From positions 30,620-94,619 of the forward strand of contig NZ_AQQR01000015.1 of assembly GCF_002210095.1 (NCBI RefSeq): a stretch of 64,000 nucleotides of DNA, in the 5' to 3' direction. A model generated the notes under the pieces. It did no database searches, was not told where the DNA came from, and saw nothing but the letters and a program-made list of their open reading frames with translations. Within the stretch, counting starts at the first letter, position 1; every line of letters begins with the position of its first letter. The translations under genes were made by a program, and so were the position numbers. This document shows, piece after piece, positions 41,630 through 49,959 of the stretch. This DNA is from Marinibacterium profundimaris. Its GTDB lineage: Bacteria; Pseudomonadota; Alphaproteobacteria; Rhodobacterales; Rhodobacteraceae.

Positions 41630-43069
41630 TCAGGCAGCGGTAATCGACCAGAAACCGAACTTCCTGCCGTGCTCCTCCTTCAGCCGGGCGACATACGCGT
41701 CGTGCGTCTCGAACGCACCGAAGTCCAGGATGTCGCGCGCGAGCCGGGCGCATGAGACCAGGTGCTCGGCGGCATAGCGATACCGCTTCGCCCGCGACCT
41801 CGTGAGCGTGAAGTCGATCATCGCGCGGAGCACCAGCGTTGCAGCCAGCGGATGACGTTCTGACAGGGCCTCCGCCGCGGGCGCGAGATACTCGTAGTGG
41901 TCGCCGTCGATCTCGTCGTGCCGGGCCATCAGGAGTTCTGCGGCGCGATCCAGCGCCGGCCAGTCGAGGAAGAATTGCAGGGCGTGAAGAAGGCTCGGAT
42001 AGGCCATGGCGTGCGCCATCGCCCGCTCCTCGGCGTCGATGTCGTCGAAGTCGGGCAGCCGCTTGAGATAGGCTCGCAGGTAGCTGTCGGAGAGCGTGCG
42101 TTCGAAGCAGTCCCACCGGAACGCTTGCGCCTCCTCGCCTCGACCCAGCGCCTCCAGCGTCTGCAGGCGAATGTCCTGCCAGGCCAGCGGCACCCGCAGG
42201 CCGTCGCCCAGCTCCGCGCGCTCGAGGAACCCCAGCGCCTCGCCTGCCCTGCCGGCCGCGAGCAGGCGCTGCGCGATCTCGGCCGCGATCTGCGGCACCT
42301 TGCGCGTCTTCGGATCGTACTGGGCGATGAAGCCGTCGACGTCGCCCTGCGCGTCGGCGATGTCCTTGAGCGCCATGGCGACCGTGCTCGCGCGCTCGCG
42401 CGCCCGCATCTCGTGCTCGTAGGTGGTGCCGCCCGGGCCCCAGCCCACCGCCTTCCATTGGTCCTTAGGCGGAACCGGCACAGGCGAACGACCGAGGTCC
42501 TCGGCCATCGATTTCAGGGCCGCCAGCCCCTCGTCGCCGAGCGCCGGGGCCATGATGCCGATCAGGCCGTCATACTGGCCATAGCCGTTGTCCTGAAGCG
42601 CATCGAGGACAGAGCCGGCGAGCGCCTGCGGATCCGGCCGAACCTTTTCGGCGAGCTGGCCCAGATCGGCGCAGGCCTGGTGGAAGATGCCGATGACCGT
42701 GCCGCTGGAGTCGTCGCAGCGCTCGAAGACGGGCGTGGCGAGCGCGATGAACCGCCACATCAGCGCCAGCGCCTCGTCCGGATCGGCAGGCGCGATCTGC
42801 TCGACGATGGCGCGCCGCTGGGTTTCGAGATCCGTGACCAGCGCCTTGCGGTTCTTCCAGGTAATGAAGCTGCGGGCGCGGGCGATGCTTGTCAGCCGCT
42901 TGGTGATCTCCCGCGCGGCCTCCCTCGGGCTCTGGGCTCCCGCCAGCGCGAGCCGCAGCTTGCGCTTGGCGGCCGCGTTGCCGGTGCTGACCTCGATCAG
43001 TAGTTGCGCCAGGCGCTCGGCGCCCAGCGCTTCGAGGTTCTTCGCATTGAGGGTGGTCTTGGAAGCCAT
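41630..43069 (-). CDS. DUF6880-family protein
   Basis: The 479-residue protein begins MASKTTLNAKNLEALGAERLAQLL, the recognisable N-terminus of the DUF6880 family, followed by KRKLRLALAG. The remainder is alpha-helical with repeat-like segments (AQRLLAAGRAGEALGFLERAEL and similar) that suggest TPR-type solenoid structure. No catalytic motif is visible and the function is unknown. It lies between the left att site and the divergently transcribed integrase, so it is part of the island. The family is often carried on mobile islands, as far as I recall. Confidence 0.75.
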   Translation of the reverse strand: MASKTTLNAKNLEALGAERLAQLLIEVSTGNAAAKRKLRLALAGAQSPREAAREITKRLTSIARARSFITWKNRKALVTDLETQRRAIVEQIAPADPDEALALMWRFIALATPVFERCDDSSGTVIGIFHQACADLGQLAEKVRPDPQALAGSVLDALQDNGYGQYDGLIGIMAPALGDEGLAALKSMAEDLGRSPVPVPPKDQWKAVGWGPGGTTYEHEMRARERASTVAMALKDIADAQGDVDGFIAQYDPKTRKVPQIAAEIAQRLLAAGRAGEALGFLERAELGDGLRVPLAWQDIRLQTLEALGRGEEAQAFRWDCFERTLSDSYLRAYLKRLPDFDDIDAEERAMAHAMAYPSLLHALQFFLDWPALDRAAELLMARHDEIDGDHYEYLAPAAEALSERHPLAATLVLRAMIDFTLTRSRAKRYRYAAEHLVSCARLARDILDFGAFETHDAYVARLKEEHGRKFGFWSITAA

Positions 43070-43288
43070 CGGATCGCCAGTTTCTTTTCCCCGAGCCTAT
43101 CAGCGGTCCACCGGGTCCGAAACCTGCGTTCTGATTCGCGCGGTTCGTCGATTTCCCGCGCCAGCGCGCCGAAACGCCCTGCGCGGAAATGCGAGCCACT
43201 TCCTTTTTCTTCGCAATTTCAATGTGTTCGTTGACTGTCGCCCGCACTTCAGCACTGTGGAACTTCGAGAGAACCACCGAAGAGCGCC

Positions 43289-44443
43289 ATGCCCAGGATC
43301 ACCAAACGCCTAGTTGACGCCGCAGAAGCCCAACCCGCCGAATACTTCGTCTGGGACAGCGAGATCCCCGGCTTCGGACTGCGCGTGCTGCCGAGCGGGC
43401 GCAAGGGCTACGTGGTCCAGTATCGCGCCGGACGCCGGTCCCGGCGGATCAGCCTCGGGCCCAGCACGGTGCTGACCTGCGAGCAGGCGCGCAACCGCGC
43501 CATCTCCATCGTCGCCGCCGCGCGCAATGGCGCGGACCCCGCCGCCGAGCGGGACGCAGGGCGCAGGGCGATCACGGTGAAGGAGCTGGCCGAGCGGTTC
43601 GACAAGGAACACATCGCGATCCGCGTGAAGGCCAGCACAGCCAAGGAATATCGCCGGAACCTCGAACGCTTCATCCTGCCCGCGCTCGGGCAGCTGACGG
43701 TCACGGGCACCACCCTGGCGGACGTGGCGAAGTTCCACCACGACCTCCGCCATATCCCCTATCAGGCGAACCGCTGCCTCGAAGTGGTCTCGAAGATGTT
43801 CAGCCTCGCCGAGATGTGGGGCCTGCGTCCGGACGGCACCAACCCGCGAAAGCACATCCGGAAATACCCCGAGGAGAAGCGCGAGCGCTTTCTCAGCGCG
43901 GCCGAACTCCGCCGGATCGGCGAGGTCCTGCGCGAGATGGAGGTAGAGGGGATCGAACTGCCCTCGGCCATCCTCGCCGCGCGCTTGCTGATCCTGACTG
44001 GGTGTCGGCTGAATGAGATCATGACGCTGAAATGGGAATACGTCGATCTGGCCGAGCGCGTCCTGCGCCTGCCGGATTCCAAGTCCGGCGCCAAAGTCGT
44101 CCATCTCGGCCAGCCCGTCGTCGATCTGCTCCGCGACGCTCAGCGCATCGACGAGAACCCGTGGGTCATCACCGGCACCCTGCCGGGCAAGCGCCTGAGC
44201 GATCTCCAGCCCTTCTGGCAGCGCGTTCGCGCCCGCGCCGGGGTGAAGGACGTCCGCATACACGACCTGCGCCACACCTTCGCGTCGACCGCCGTCGCCT
44301 CGGGTCAGGGACTGCCGATGATCGGCAAGCTCCTTGGCCACACGCAGGTCCAGACCACGGCGCGCTACGCCCATCTGGCGGCCGAGCCGGTGCGGATGGC
44401 TGCCGATGCGGTGGCGCAGAACCTCAGGCAATCCTTGGGATAA
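43289..44443 (+). CDS. Tyrosine-type site-specific integrase
   Basis: The 384-residue protein is a P4-like integrase. An N-terminal arm-DNA-binding domain (ITKRLVDAAEAQPAEYFVWD..., residues 4-80) is followed by a core-binding domain and the catalytic domain. The active residues are Arg240 (TGCRLNE), His325 and Arg328 (IHDLRHTF), His351 (LLGHTQVQ) and Tyr360 (ARYAH), so the enzyme appears intact. Such integrases insert elements into the 3' ends of tRNA genes, matching the tRNA-fMet fragment 1.9 kb away. The regulator/nuclease pair follows 120 bases downstream on the same strand. Confidence 0.92.
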   Translation: MPRITKRLVDAAEAQPAEYFVWDSEIPGFGLRVLPSGRKGYVVQYRAGRRSRRISLGPSTVLTCEQARNRAISIVAAARNGADPAAERDAGRRAITVKELAERFDKEHIAIRVKASTAKEYRRNLERFILPALGQLTVTGTTLADVAKFHHDLRHIPYQANRCLEVVSKMFSLAEMWGLRPDGTNPRKHIRKYPEEKRERFLSAAELRRIGEVLREMEVEGIELPSAILAARLLILTGCRLNEIMTLKWEYVDLAERVLRLPDSKSGAKVVHLGQPVVDLLRDAQRIDENPWVITGTLPGKRLSDLQPFWQRVRARAGVKDVRIHDLRHTFASTAVASGQGLPMIGKLLGHTQVQTTARYAHLAAEPVRMAADAVAQNLRQSLG

Positions 44444-44519
44444 TCGCGCGCCGCTGCGCCCCTTTTCGATTGATTGCACAATCCCTCGCGGCTACCCTCC
44501 AAGAAAGCCCAGAAATTGG

Positions 44520-44542
44520 GCGCGCACAGTTCGCGTGCGCGC
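44520..44542. promoter_or_regulatory. Inverted repeat upstream of the WYL regulator
   Basis: GCGCGCAC, seven bases, GTGCGCGC lies 21 bases before the preferred GTG start of the WYL-domain gene. BrxR/CapW-type regulators bind inverted repeats upstream of themselves, so this is a candidate autoregulatory operator. The element itself is seen; binding is inferred. Confidence 0.45.
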
Positions 44543-44563
44543 AGGGCCGGGCGGGAGTGCAGA

Positions 44564-45424
44564 GTGGACAGGGACAAGGCCGAACTACGCTGGGGAATCG
44601 AGCAGCGCCTCGAGTTCATCGAGTTCCGCCTGTTCTGGGAGGGGCACGTCAATCGCATCGACGTGATGCAGCAGTTCGGCGTCTCGGTGAACCAGGCATC
44701 CTCCGACCTGAACCGATACATCGCGCTGGCGCCGGACAACATGGTCTACGACAAGAGCGCGCGCACCTATGTCCGCGGGTCCGACTTCGACTGCAAGTTC
44801 CGCCCTCCAGACGCCGCGCACTACCTCTCACAGCTCCGCCTCGTTGCCGACGACGTGCTGGAGCGCGAGGACTGCTGGATCCCTGACCTGCCACCCTACG
44901 CATCCGCCCCCACGCCAGTGCGTGGTGTCGATCCTGTGACGCTGCGGGCTGTTGTCGGCGCCATCCGCCGCTCCGAGGCGACCGAGGTGAAATATCAGTC
45001 CCTGTCCAGCCCGGAGCCACGCTGGCGGTGGATCGCGCCGCACGCCATCGCGTTCGACGGGTTCCGCTGGCACACGCGGGCGTTCTGTCTGACCGACGAG
45101 TGCTTCAAGGACTTCCTGCTCTCACGGATCCTCGGCATCCGCGGATCGCGGGAGAGTGAAACGTCGGCCGAACAAGATCGCGACTGGCATTCCGTGGTCA
45201 CCCTGGAGGTCGGACCCCATCCAGAACTTTCGGAGACGCAGGCCAAGGTCATCGCGCTCGACTACGGAATGCGTAGCGGCAAGGCCAAGATCAAGGTCCG
45301 ACGAGCGCTCCTCTACTACGCGCTGAGACGGCTCGGGCTCGATACCGACCCGAGCGCCCGCCGCCCTCAGGATCAGCAGATTGTTCTGCTCAACCGCGAT
45401 CTGGTTCTCGAGGGGGCAGCATGA
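44564..45424 (+). CDS. WYL-domain transcriptional regulator, BrxR/CapW-like
   Basis: The product (286 residues from a GTG at 44564) has an N-terminal winged helix-turn-helix (EQRLEFIEFRLFWEGHVNRIDVMQQFGVSVNQASSDLNRYI), a central WYL-type beta domain (RWRWIAPHAIAFDGFRWHTRAFC) and a C-terminal dimerisation extension. This architecture matches the BrxR and CapW regulators that control BREX, CBASS and other phage-defence systems. GGGAG sits eight bases before the GTG; the ATG at 44474 would add 30 residues of no visible homology. The stop overlaps the ATG of the nuclease-like gene (ATGA), so the two are coupled. Confidence 0.82.
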   Translation: MDRDKAELRWGIEQRLEFIEFRLFWEGHVNRIDVMQQFGVSVNQASSDLNRYIALAPDNMVYDKSARTYVRGSDFDCKFRPPDAAHYLSQLRLVADDVLEREDCWIPDLPPYASAPTPVRGVDPVTLRAVVGAIRRSEATEVKYQSLSSPEPRWRWIAPHAIAFDGFRWHTRAFCLTDECFKDFLLSRILGIRGSRESETSAEQDRDWHSVVTLEVGPHPELSETQAKVIALDYGMRSGKAKIKVRRALLYYALRRLGLDTDPSARRPQDQQIVLLNRDLVLEGAA

Positions 45425-46647
45425 CGATAGCAGACTCACTCAACGCATTGGCGGCTTGTCTCCCAACTGTTCGGACACGAATCCTAAGCTATCGGGATCG
45501 CCGTGTTCGCCTGACCGAGTCCGATACGATACGCGTGTTGATCCTTCCCGTCCTCGAAGCGCTCGGATGGGATCTTCAGGACGTCGAAGAGGTCAGAAGC
45601 GAATACCGCCACACGGCTGCTGACAATCCTGTCGACTATGCCCTTTTCCTCCACAGCACTCCGGCGCTCTTCGTTGAGGCCAAGGCGCTCGGGGTCAGCC
45701 TGGATGACCGCAAGCCGCTCCTGCAGACCCTGAACTATGCCAACGCCGCCGGTGTGGACTGGTGCGTGCTCACCAATGGCGCGGCCTGGAGGATCTACAA
45801 GGTCCACGCACCGGTCGAAGCGGAAGAGAAACTGTTCCTGACGGTCCTGCTCGACGACCCGTCTGCCGCGATCGAAGACATCGCCGCTACGCTCTCGCTC
45901 CTGTCCCGCGGCCGGATGCAGGCGCGCGCGATCGACGCGCTTTGGACGGAGTGGCGGGTGGACCGGCAGGTCGAGGCCGTCCTCGACGCAATTACGGAAG
46001 ACGACGCGTTTGTCCGTCTGGTCGCCAAACGGGCCGCTGGCCTCACCGCAGGCGAAGTCCGCGCCTCGCTACGGCGATCAGGGCTGCGGAGCTTCTATCC
46101 GCGGGTAGAGGCTTTCATGGCCAAGCTCGACAGGCTTTCCGAGACGTCGACCACGACCGATAGCATCAAGCTCGCCGAAGCGTCGCTTGAGGAAGTGCCA
46201 CCCGCGCCAGCCAAGTCGGGCCGAGCGCGGCTGATGAAGACACGCGAAATGGTCGACGAGGGGCTTCTGCCGGTTGGCACCATCCTCACGATAAAAGACC
46301 GACCAGATAGCGCCGCTACCGTGGTGGACGGGAAGCGTGTCGAGTTTCGCGGCGAGCTGATGAGCTTCAACGAGTGGGGCTGCAAAGCGACCGGCTGGAC
46401 AGCAATCCAGATCTACAAATGGGCGGTGCTGCCGGACGGGCGGCTCCTCGAGGCGCTGCGTGGGCCCCCTCCTCAACGGCTGACTGCTCCTCCATGCTCA
46501 CTTTCCAACATCGCAAAGCAGATGGGTAGAACTGAGCCTGTTGTAACGTCGGCTACGCGTCCAGGTGGACGAAAAATTGGACGGAATGAACGCTGCCCCT
46601 GCGGATCAGGAAAAAAGTTCAAACATTGCCACGGTCGGAGAGATTGA
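45421..46647 (+). CDS. Multi-domain PD-(D/E)xK nuclease-like, RAMA-like, SEC-C protein
   Basis: This 408-residue protein appears to join three parts. Residues 1-150 resemble the type I restriction HsdR N-terminal nuclease domain, with a PVDYALFLHS...LFVEAKAL pattern (Asp near 72; Glu-x-Lys near 87-89) and YANAAGVDWCVLTNG. Residues of about 285-345 (LPVGTILTIKDRPDSAATVV ... FNEWGCKATGW) resemble a RAMA domain, found in restriction and modification proteins. The C-terminus is a SEC-C zinc motif with Cys392, Cys394, Cys403 and His404. It has no helicase or methylase partner here; its only coupled neighbour is the WYL regulator. A modification-sensing defence nuclease is a reasonable hypothesis. 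The RAMA assignment is the least certain part. Confidence 0.7.
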   Translation: MTIADSLNALAACLPTVRTRILSYRDRRVRLTESDTIRVLILPVLEALGWDLQDVEEVRSEYRHTAADNPVDYALFLHSTPALFVEAKALGVSLDDRKPLLQTLNYANAAGVDWCVLTNGAAWRIYKVHAPVEAEEKLFLTVLLDDPSAAIEDIAATLSLLSRGRMQARAIDALWTEWRVDRQVEAVLDAITEDDAFVRLVAKRAAGLTAGEVRASLRRSGLRSFYPRVEAFMAKLDRLSETSTTTDSIKLAEASLEEVPPAPAKSGRARLMKTREMVDEGLLPVGTILTIKDRPDSAATVVDGKRVEFRGELMSFNEWGCKATGWTAIQIYKWAVLPDGRLLEALRGPPPQRLTAPPCSLSNIAKQMGRTEPVVTSATRPGGRKIGRNERCPCGSGKKFKHCHGRRD

Positions 46648-46861
46648 GCTCAGTTTTACTCCGGCAAGTGGAACTGGCCGGTTTCGCAAAGCCGACCACA
46701 TGGCGCAAAAGCAATCGCTCTCTGGAATCCGGCCCGCGTCGCTCTGTTAAACGGCGTGATTGAGCTCGGCATACCCGTCACGGAAGCCTCGAGATGAGTC
46801 TCTCCGAGGAAAGAGGAAAATCGACAAATGAACAGTGCGCGCAAAAAGCCTGGCGGAGGGA

Positions 46862-47428
46862 TCAATTCTTTTCGGTTGGGTAGATTTGGTGTTCGGCATC
46901 CCACCAAACGACAAAGAATGTTGCGCCCTGCCTTACGCCCCAGATGCGTTCCTTGCCGCCGACTCTGAACCGAAACAGCTCTTCCTCTGTCCGCTCGATC
47001 TCGATCCAGCGATCTTGGGCTTCGTCGCACAAACTGTCCCATGACTGGGAGTGGTGCTTCCTGTGGCGCTCCTTCCCACCGGTAGTCTGGGAGAGGATTT
47101 CGGACCACGTAAGGCTGCTCATCGCATCCATTGCTGCCCGGACAGCGCAGCCAGCTCCCGCTCTCGCGTCCGGCGAACACCAATTACGCGCCTGCCCCCA
47201 AGTCCACGCTCCATCGCGGTCAGCATAGTCGAACAACTTGTAAGCCATGCTCATCTGCATAATGCTCTCCGGGCTAGCACCGGCACGAACAGACTTCGTT
47301 TCATCAGGCTCGATAAGGACGCGCGGCTCGTGGTCAACCGTGACCGCTTCCACAAGTCGGGCCTTCTTCTCGCTGTCTTTGAGTTGTTTTTGAATCTTGC
47401 GAGCAATGCGCGCTTCCTTGCGCGACAT
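46862..47428 (-). CDS. Putative toxin partner of a Panacea-domain antitoxin
   Basis: The 188-residue protein starts with a basic helical stretch (MSRKEARIARKIQKQLKDSEKKARL) and ends with FRFRVGGKERIWGVRQGATFFVVWWDAEHQIYP, a pattern I associate with toxins paired with SocA/Panacea antitoxins, where an RxWG...WWDxxH core is conserved. It begins immediately after the stop of the antitoxin gene (TAGATG), so the two are one transcript. The biochemical target is not evident from sequence. Confidence 0.6.
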   Translation of the reverse strand: MSRKEARIARKIQKQLKDSEKKARLVEAVTVDHEPRVLIEPDETKSVRAGASPESIMQMSMAYKLFDYADRDGAWTWGQARNWCSPDARAGAGCAVRAAMDAMSSLTWSEILSQTTGGKERHRKHHSQSWDSLCDEAQDRWIEIERTEEELFRFRVGGKERIWGVRQGATFFVVWWDAEHQIYPTEKN

Positions 47429-47884
47429 CTATTCCTTCGCAGGCTCTTGGCCGAGACCCGAATAGTACTCATGCATGTCGGACAGCGTGATTGGCTCTTG
47501 GCAGTTCTGCCCATCTGAGGCGCCTGCCCGCTCGCGTGCCATCCGCCAAGGCGCTTCAAGGTGAGTGAGATCACTCAACCACTGTGCAGACTTGGCCCCG
47601 TAAAACTTCATGACCTCGTCTATGGTCGCCCGCTGATCTGCGCTGAGGGTCGAAGGGTTGCCGGGAATGGAGCCAGGTGCAACCTTGAACCTGCCCTTGT
47701 GAGCCGCATACAGATCAGGGCTAACGGGACCGTTAGCCCATGCCTCGATAACCTCTTCAAACAAAGGGGTTTCGTCCCAAACCAGGGACCAGCACTGCGA
47801 GTAGTAGACGAGTTTCTGCAACTTCATCGCAGTCATCTCGCCGCCCTGCTCCAAAATATAGGCTGCGGCGTCGTGCACAGTCAT
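47429..47884 (-). CDS. Panacea/SocA-like antitoxin (DUF4065)
   Basis: The 151-residue protein contains a complete Panacea (DUF4065, GepA/SocA-like) domain: AAYILEQGGEMTAMKLQKLVYYSQCWSLVWDETPLFEEVIEAWANGPVSPDLY. The M-(K)-L-Q-K-L-(V/L)-Y-Y-(S/A) and W-x-x-G-P-V motifs are diagnostic. Such proteins neutralise diverse toxins in PanAT systems. A strong AGGAGG precedes the ATG. Two direct copies of GATATGTC (47904 and 47918, plus-strand reading) lie in the upstream region and may be an operator. Confidence 0.85.
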   Translation of the reverse strand: MTVHDAAAYILEQGGEMTAMKLQKLVYYSQCWSLVWDETPLFEEVIEAWANGPVSPDLYAAHKGRFKVAPGSIPGNPSTLSADQRATIDEVMKFYGAKSAQWLSDLTHLEAPWRMARERAGASDGQNCQEPITLSDMHEYYSGLGQEPAKE

Positions 47885-47903
47885 GGCGTCCTCCTAGGCT
47901 GGA

Positions 47904-47925
47904 GATATGTCCCGTAGGATATGTC
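47904..47925 (-). promoter_or_regulatory. Direct repeats upstream of the Panacea antitoxin gene
   Basis: GATATGTC occurs at 47904-47911 and 47918-47925, repeated with a 14-base period, 20 to 40 bases before the antitoxin start. A palindrome ATAACGTTAT follows at about 47934-47943. These are plausible operator elements for toxin-antitoxin autoregulation. Confidence 0.4.
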
Positions 47926-48170
47926 AAGTCAAATAACGTTATGTTTCCCGCATCCAAACCTATGCGCTGCTGCGACGCACTCGCGCGTACGATCGACCGC
48001 GCGACCCGCCGTGCCGACCGCCAACGCCCCACGCCCGCGATGGTTCAAGGGGCTCGCGATCGCCGGCTCAAGCGAACTTGGTTGTGTCGGCCGCTGTGTA
48101 TCACTTGACGAGACGATCCAAAGTCTAGAGCGCACTGAGCGACCTTGCGTTTGTCCATCGGGATCACCGA

Positions 48171-49586
48171 GGGTCAAGTCTGAGAACTGCTGGAAATTCC
48201 GGTGACGGGGCGAGCCTGCCGGGCGGCAGTGGCGGTGGTGTCGGCGGCTTCGTATTCGGCGGCGAGTTCCTGCCGGACGGCCTCGATCTGACGGCGCTCG
48301 AACTCGGTGAAGCGGATCGAGCGCCAGCGCTCGGCGGCGCGGGTCATGGCGCCGAACATGAGCTTGAGCACCGGGCGCTCGCCGAAGGCGTTGGGGATGA
48401 TCTTCAGCCGGCGGCGCTCCTCGACGAAGAGACGCTCCAGAAGGTTCGTGGTCCGGATCGCCCGGCGGTGGGTGACGGGCATGCGCAGGTGCGCGATGCA
48501 CGCCTCGAAGTCGTCCTCGAAGCAGGTCACGGCCGAGGGCAGGTCCCGTCCGAAGTCCTCGACGACGCCCTTCGCGAGATCGCGCGCGATCGCCCGGCTC
48601 GGGGCCTGGTAGACGGCCTGCACGCGCGCCTTGACCTCCGGCCAGACGTCCTCGGGGACCTTGGCGGCGAGGTTGCGCATGCGGTGCGCGAGGCAGCGCT
48701 GGCGCGCCGAGCGCGGGAAACAGGTCTCGATCGCCTTGATCACGCCGGGCGCGCCGTCCGAGACCACCAGGGCCGGGTCTCCCAGCCCGCGGGCGCGCAT
48801 GTCCTGGAAGAAGGCCGACACCGTCTCGGCGTCCTCCTTCGATCCGGCCATCAGGTGCAGGAGAACCCGCGCCCCGGTCGCGGTGAAGCCCCAGGCCGCC
48901 ATCACCGGCTCGCGCCGCTGACCCGGGCGGACGCGCTCGGCGATGCCGTCCACGAAGAGGTAGACGATCTCGTGCTCGCTCAGGTCCCGCGCGGCGAACT
49001 CCTGATAGTCCCGCCAGAGCTGCTCGCCGAGCTCGGACACCGCCGTGCGCGACAGCAGAAGCCGCCCGTCGTCGGCGCGAAAGGCGTCCTCGATGTCGCG
49101 CACCGACAGGCCCCGCGCCAGCATCTCCACCGCCAGTTCCTCCAGCGCCTCGGTCCGGCCCTTGGCGTGCTCGCGGATCTCGGAGCGGAACGGCTCGTCC
49201 CGCCCGGCGACCTGCGGCGCGGAGAACTCGATCGCCCCCTCCGCCGTCTTCAGCCGCCCGGTGCGGCAGCCGTTGCGATAACCCCGGCCCTCCTCCGCGC
49301 CGCGCTCGTAGTAGTCCCGCCCCAGCGCATCCCGGGTCTCCGCCTCAAGCGCCTCCTCCAGGATCAGCCGGGTGGCCAGCTTCACCAGCTCCGAGCGCCC
49401 GTCGGGCGACGACAGCCGCCCCTCGATCAGCGACGACAGTGTCTCGCGGGTGCGCATCGACGGCGGTACTCTCTTGCTCATGGGGTGCTCCCGGGCTGGC
49501 GCCGGCGGCAACCGGCGAAGGTGGTTCCGTCACCTCCCAGCAGGGCGGCACCCCAGCCGAATTTCCAGCAAGTTTAGGACTTCACC
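48171..49586 (-). mobile_element. IS256-family insertion sequence with 8-bp target duplication
   Basis: The ends are imperfect inverted repeats: the left starts GGGTCAAGTCTGAG and continues to GCTGGAAATTC, and the right, read inward, starts GGTGAAGTCC and also continues to GCTGGAAATTC. Immediately outside, ATCACCGA occurs on both sides (48163-48170 and 49587-49594), an eight-base target duplication as expected for IS256. The element is 1,416 bp. It interrupts a remnant of unknown identity. Confidence 0.88.
48174..49481 (-). CDS. IS256-family (mutator-type) transposase
   Basis: The 435-residue transposase has the three acidic residues in FVDGIAERV, VVSDGAPGVIKAIE and RTTNLLERLFVEERRR, and the CLAHRMRNLAAKVP segment typical of the family. 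The ATG at 49481 is used; extension to 49511 lacks homology. The protein ends inside the left terminal region of the element, as usual for this family. It looks intact. Confidence 0.93.
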   Translation of the reverse strand: MSKRVPPSMRTRETLSSLIEGRLSSPDGRSELVKLATRLILEEALEAETRDALGRDYYERGAEEGRGYRNGCRTGRLKTAEGAIEFSAPQVAGRDEPFRSEIREHAKGRTEALEELAVEMLARGLSVRDIEDAFRADDGRLLLSRTAVSELGEQLWRDYQEFAARDLSEHEIVYLFVDGIAERVRPGQRREPVMAAWGFTATGARVLLHLMAGSKEDAETVSAFFQDMRARGLGDPALVVSDGAPGVIKAIETCFPRSARQRCLAHRMRNLAAKVPEDVWPEVKARVQAVYQAPSRAIARDLAKGVVEDFGRDLPSAVTCFEDDFEACIAHLRMPVTHRRAIRTTNLLERLFVEERRRLKIIPNAFGERPVLKLMFGAMTRAAERWRSIRFTEFERRQIEAVRQELAAEYEAADTTATAARQARPVTGISSSSQT

Positions 49587-49959
49587 ATCACCGAGTTCGT
49601 GCTCATGACCGAACAGCGGCCGGTACTGGATGTTGTCGCGGTCGATGTTCGAGAGCTCGCCTTTGGCAGCGGGATCCCGGCCGGAATTGATGCGATGATC
49701 CCTATCGAGCGGAACTGGAAGCAAAGGACATCGAAGACATCGATTTACGAAGCGATATGAAGGACTTCGTTCCCTCTTGCTTCCATAGTGCTTCCACGGT
49801 GGTCCCAAACGCAAACGCCGCCCCGGAGGGCGGCGTTCAAGCGTTTGATAACGCGTAGGATTTTGGTTGCGGGAGCAGGATTTGGTCTTTGGCGAACGAT
49901 TTTGCAGGTGAGACGGTGATCTGCGCCTCCACGCGCATTCTGCGCGCGGGGCGAAGCCC
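49587..49959. other. Remnant with phased repeats, terminator and degenerate att
   Basis: No intact gene occurs in these 373 bases. An open plus-strand frame runs from the IS end to a stop at about 49757-49760 (ending TSIYEAI), probably the tail of a gene broken by the IS, of unknown identity. It is followed by phased TGCTTCCA repeats (49778, 49789), a terminator hairpin (CGCCGCCC/GGGCGGCG, 49816-49835) and a 19-base tRNA-fMet 3' remnant (49865-49883). The stretch from 49739 closely matches 63838-63980. Confidence 0.6.
49865..49883 (-). other. Degenerate tRNA-fMet 3' end (att remnant)
   Basis: GGTTGCGGGAGCAGGATTT matches the first 19 bases of the tRNA-derived att sequences at 59501 (one mismatch) and 41401 (more mismatches), then diverges. 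It follows a terminator of the same type as at the right end of the island, so it marks an old element boundary. Confidence 0.6.

Noticed and set aside
41630..43069. DUF6880 protein as a defence effector
   Set aside because: Only family membership and island location support it; no catalytic or membrane feature is visible, so it is left as unknown function.
46565..46750. A 61-codon frame overlapping the end of the PD-(D/E)xK gene
   Set aside because: It overlaps the clear SEC-C coding region and shows no motif.
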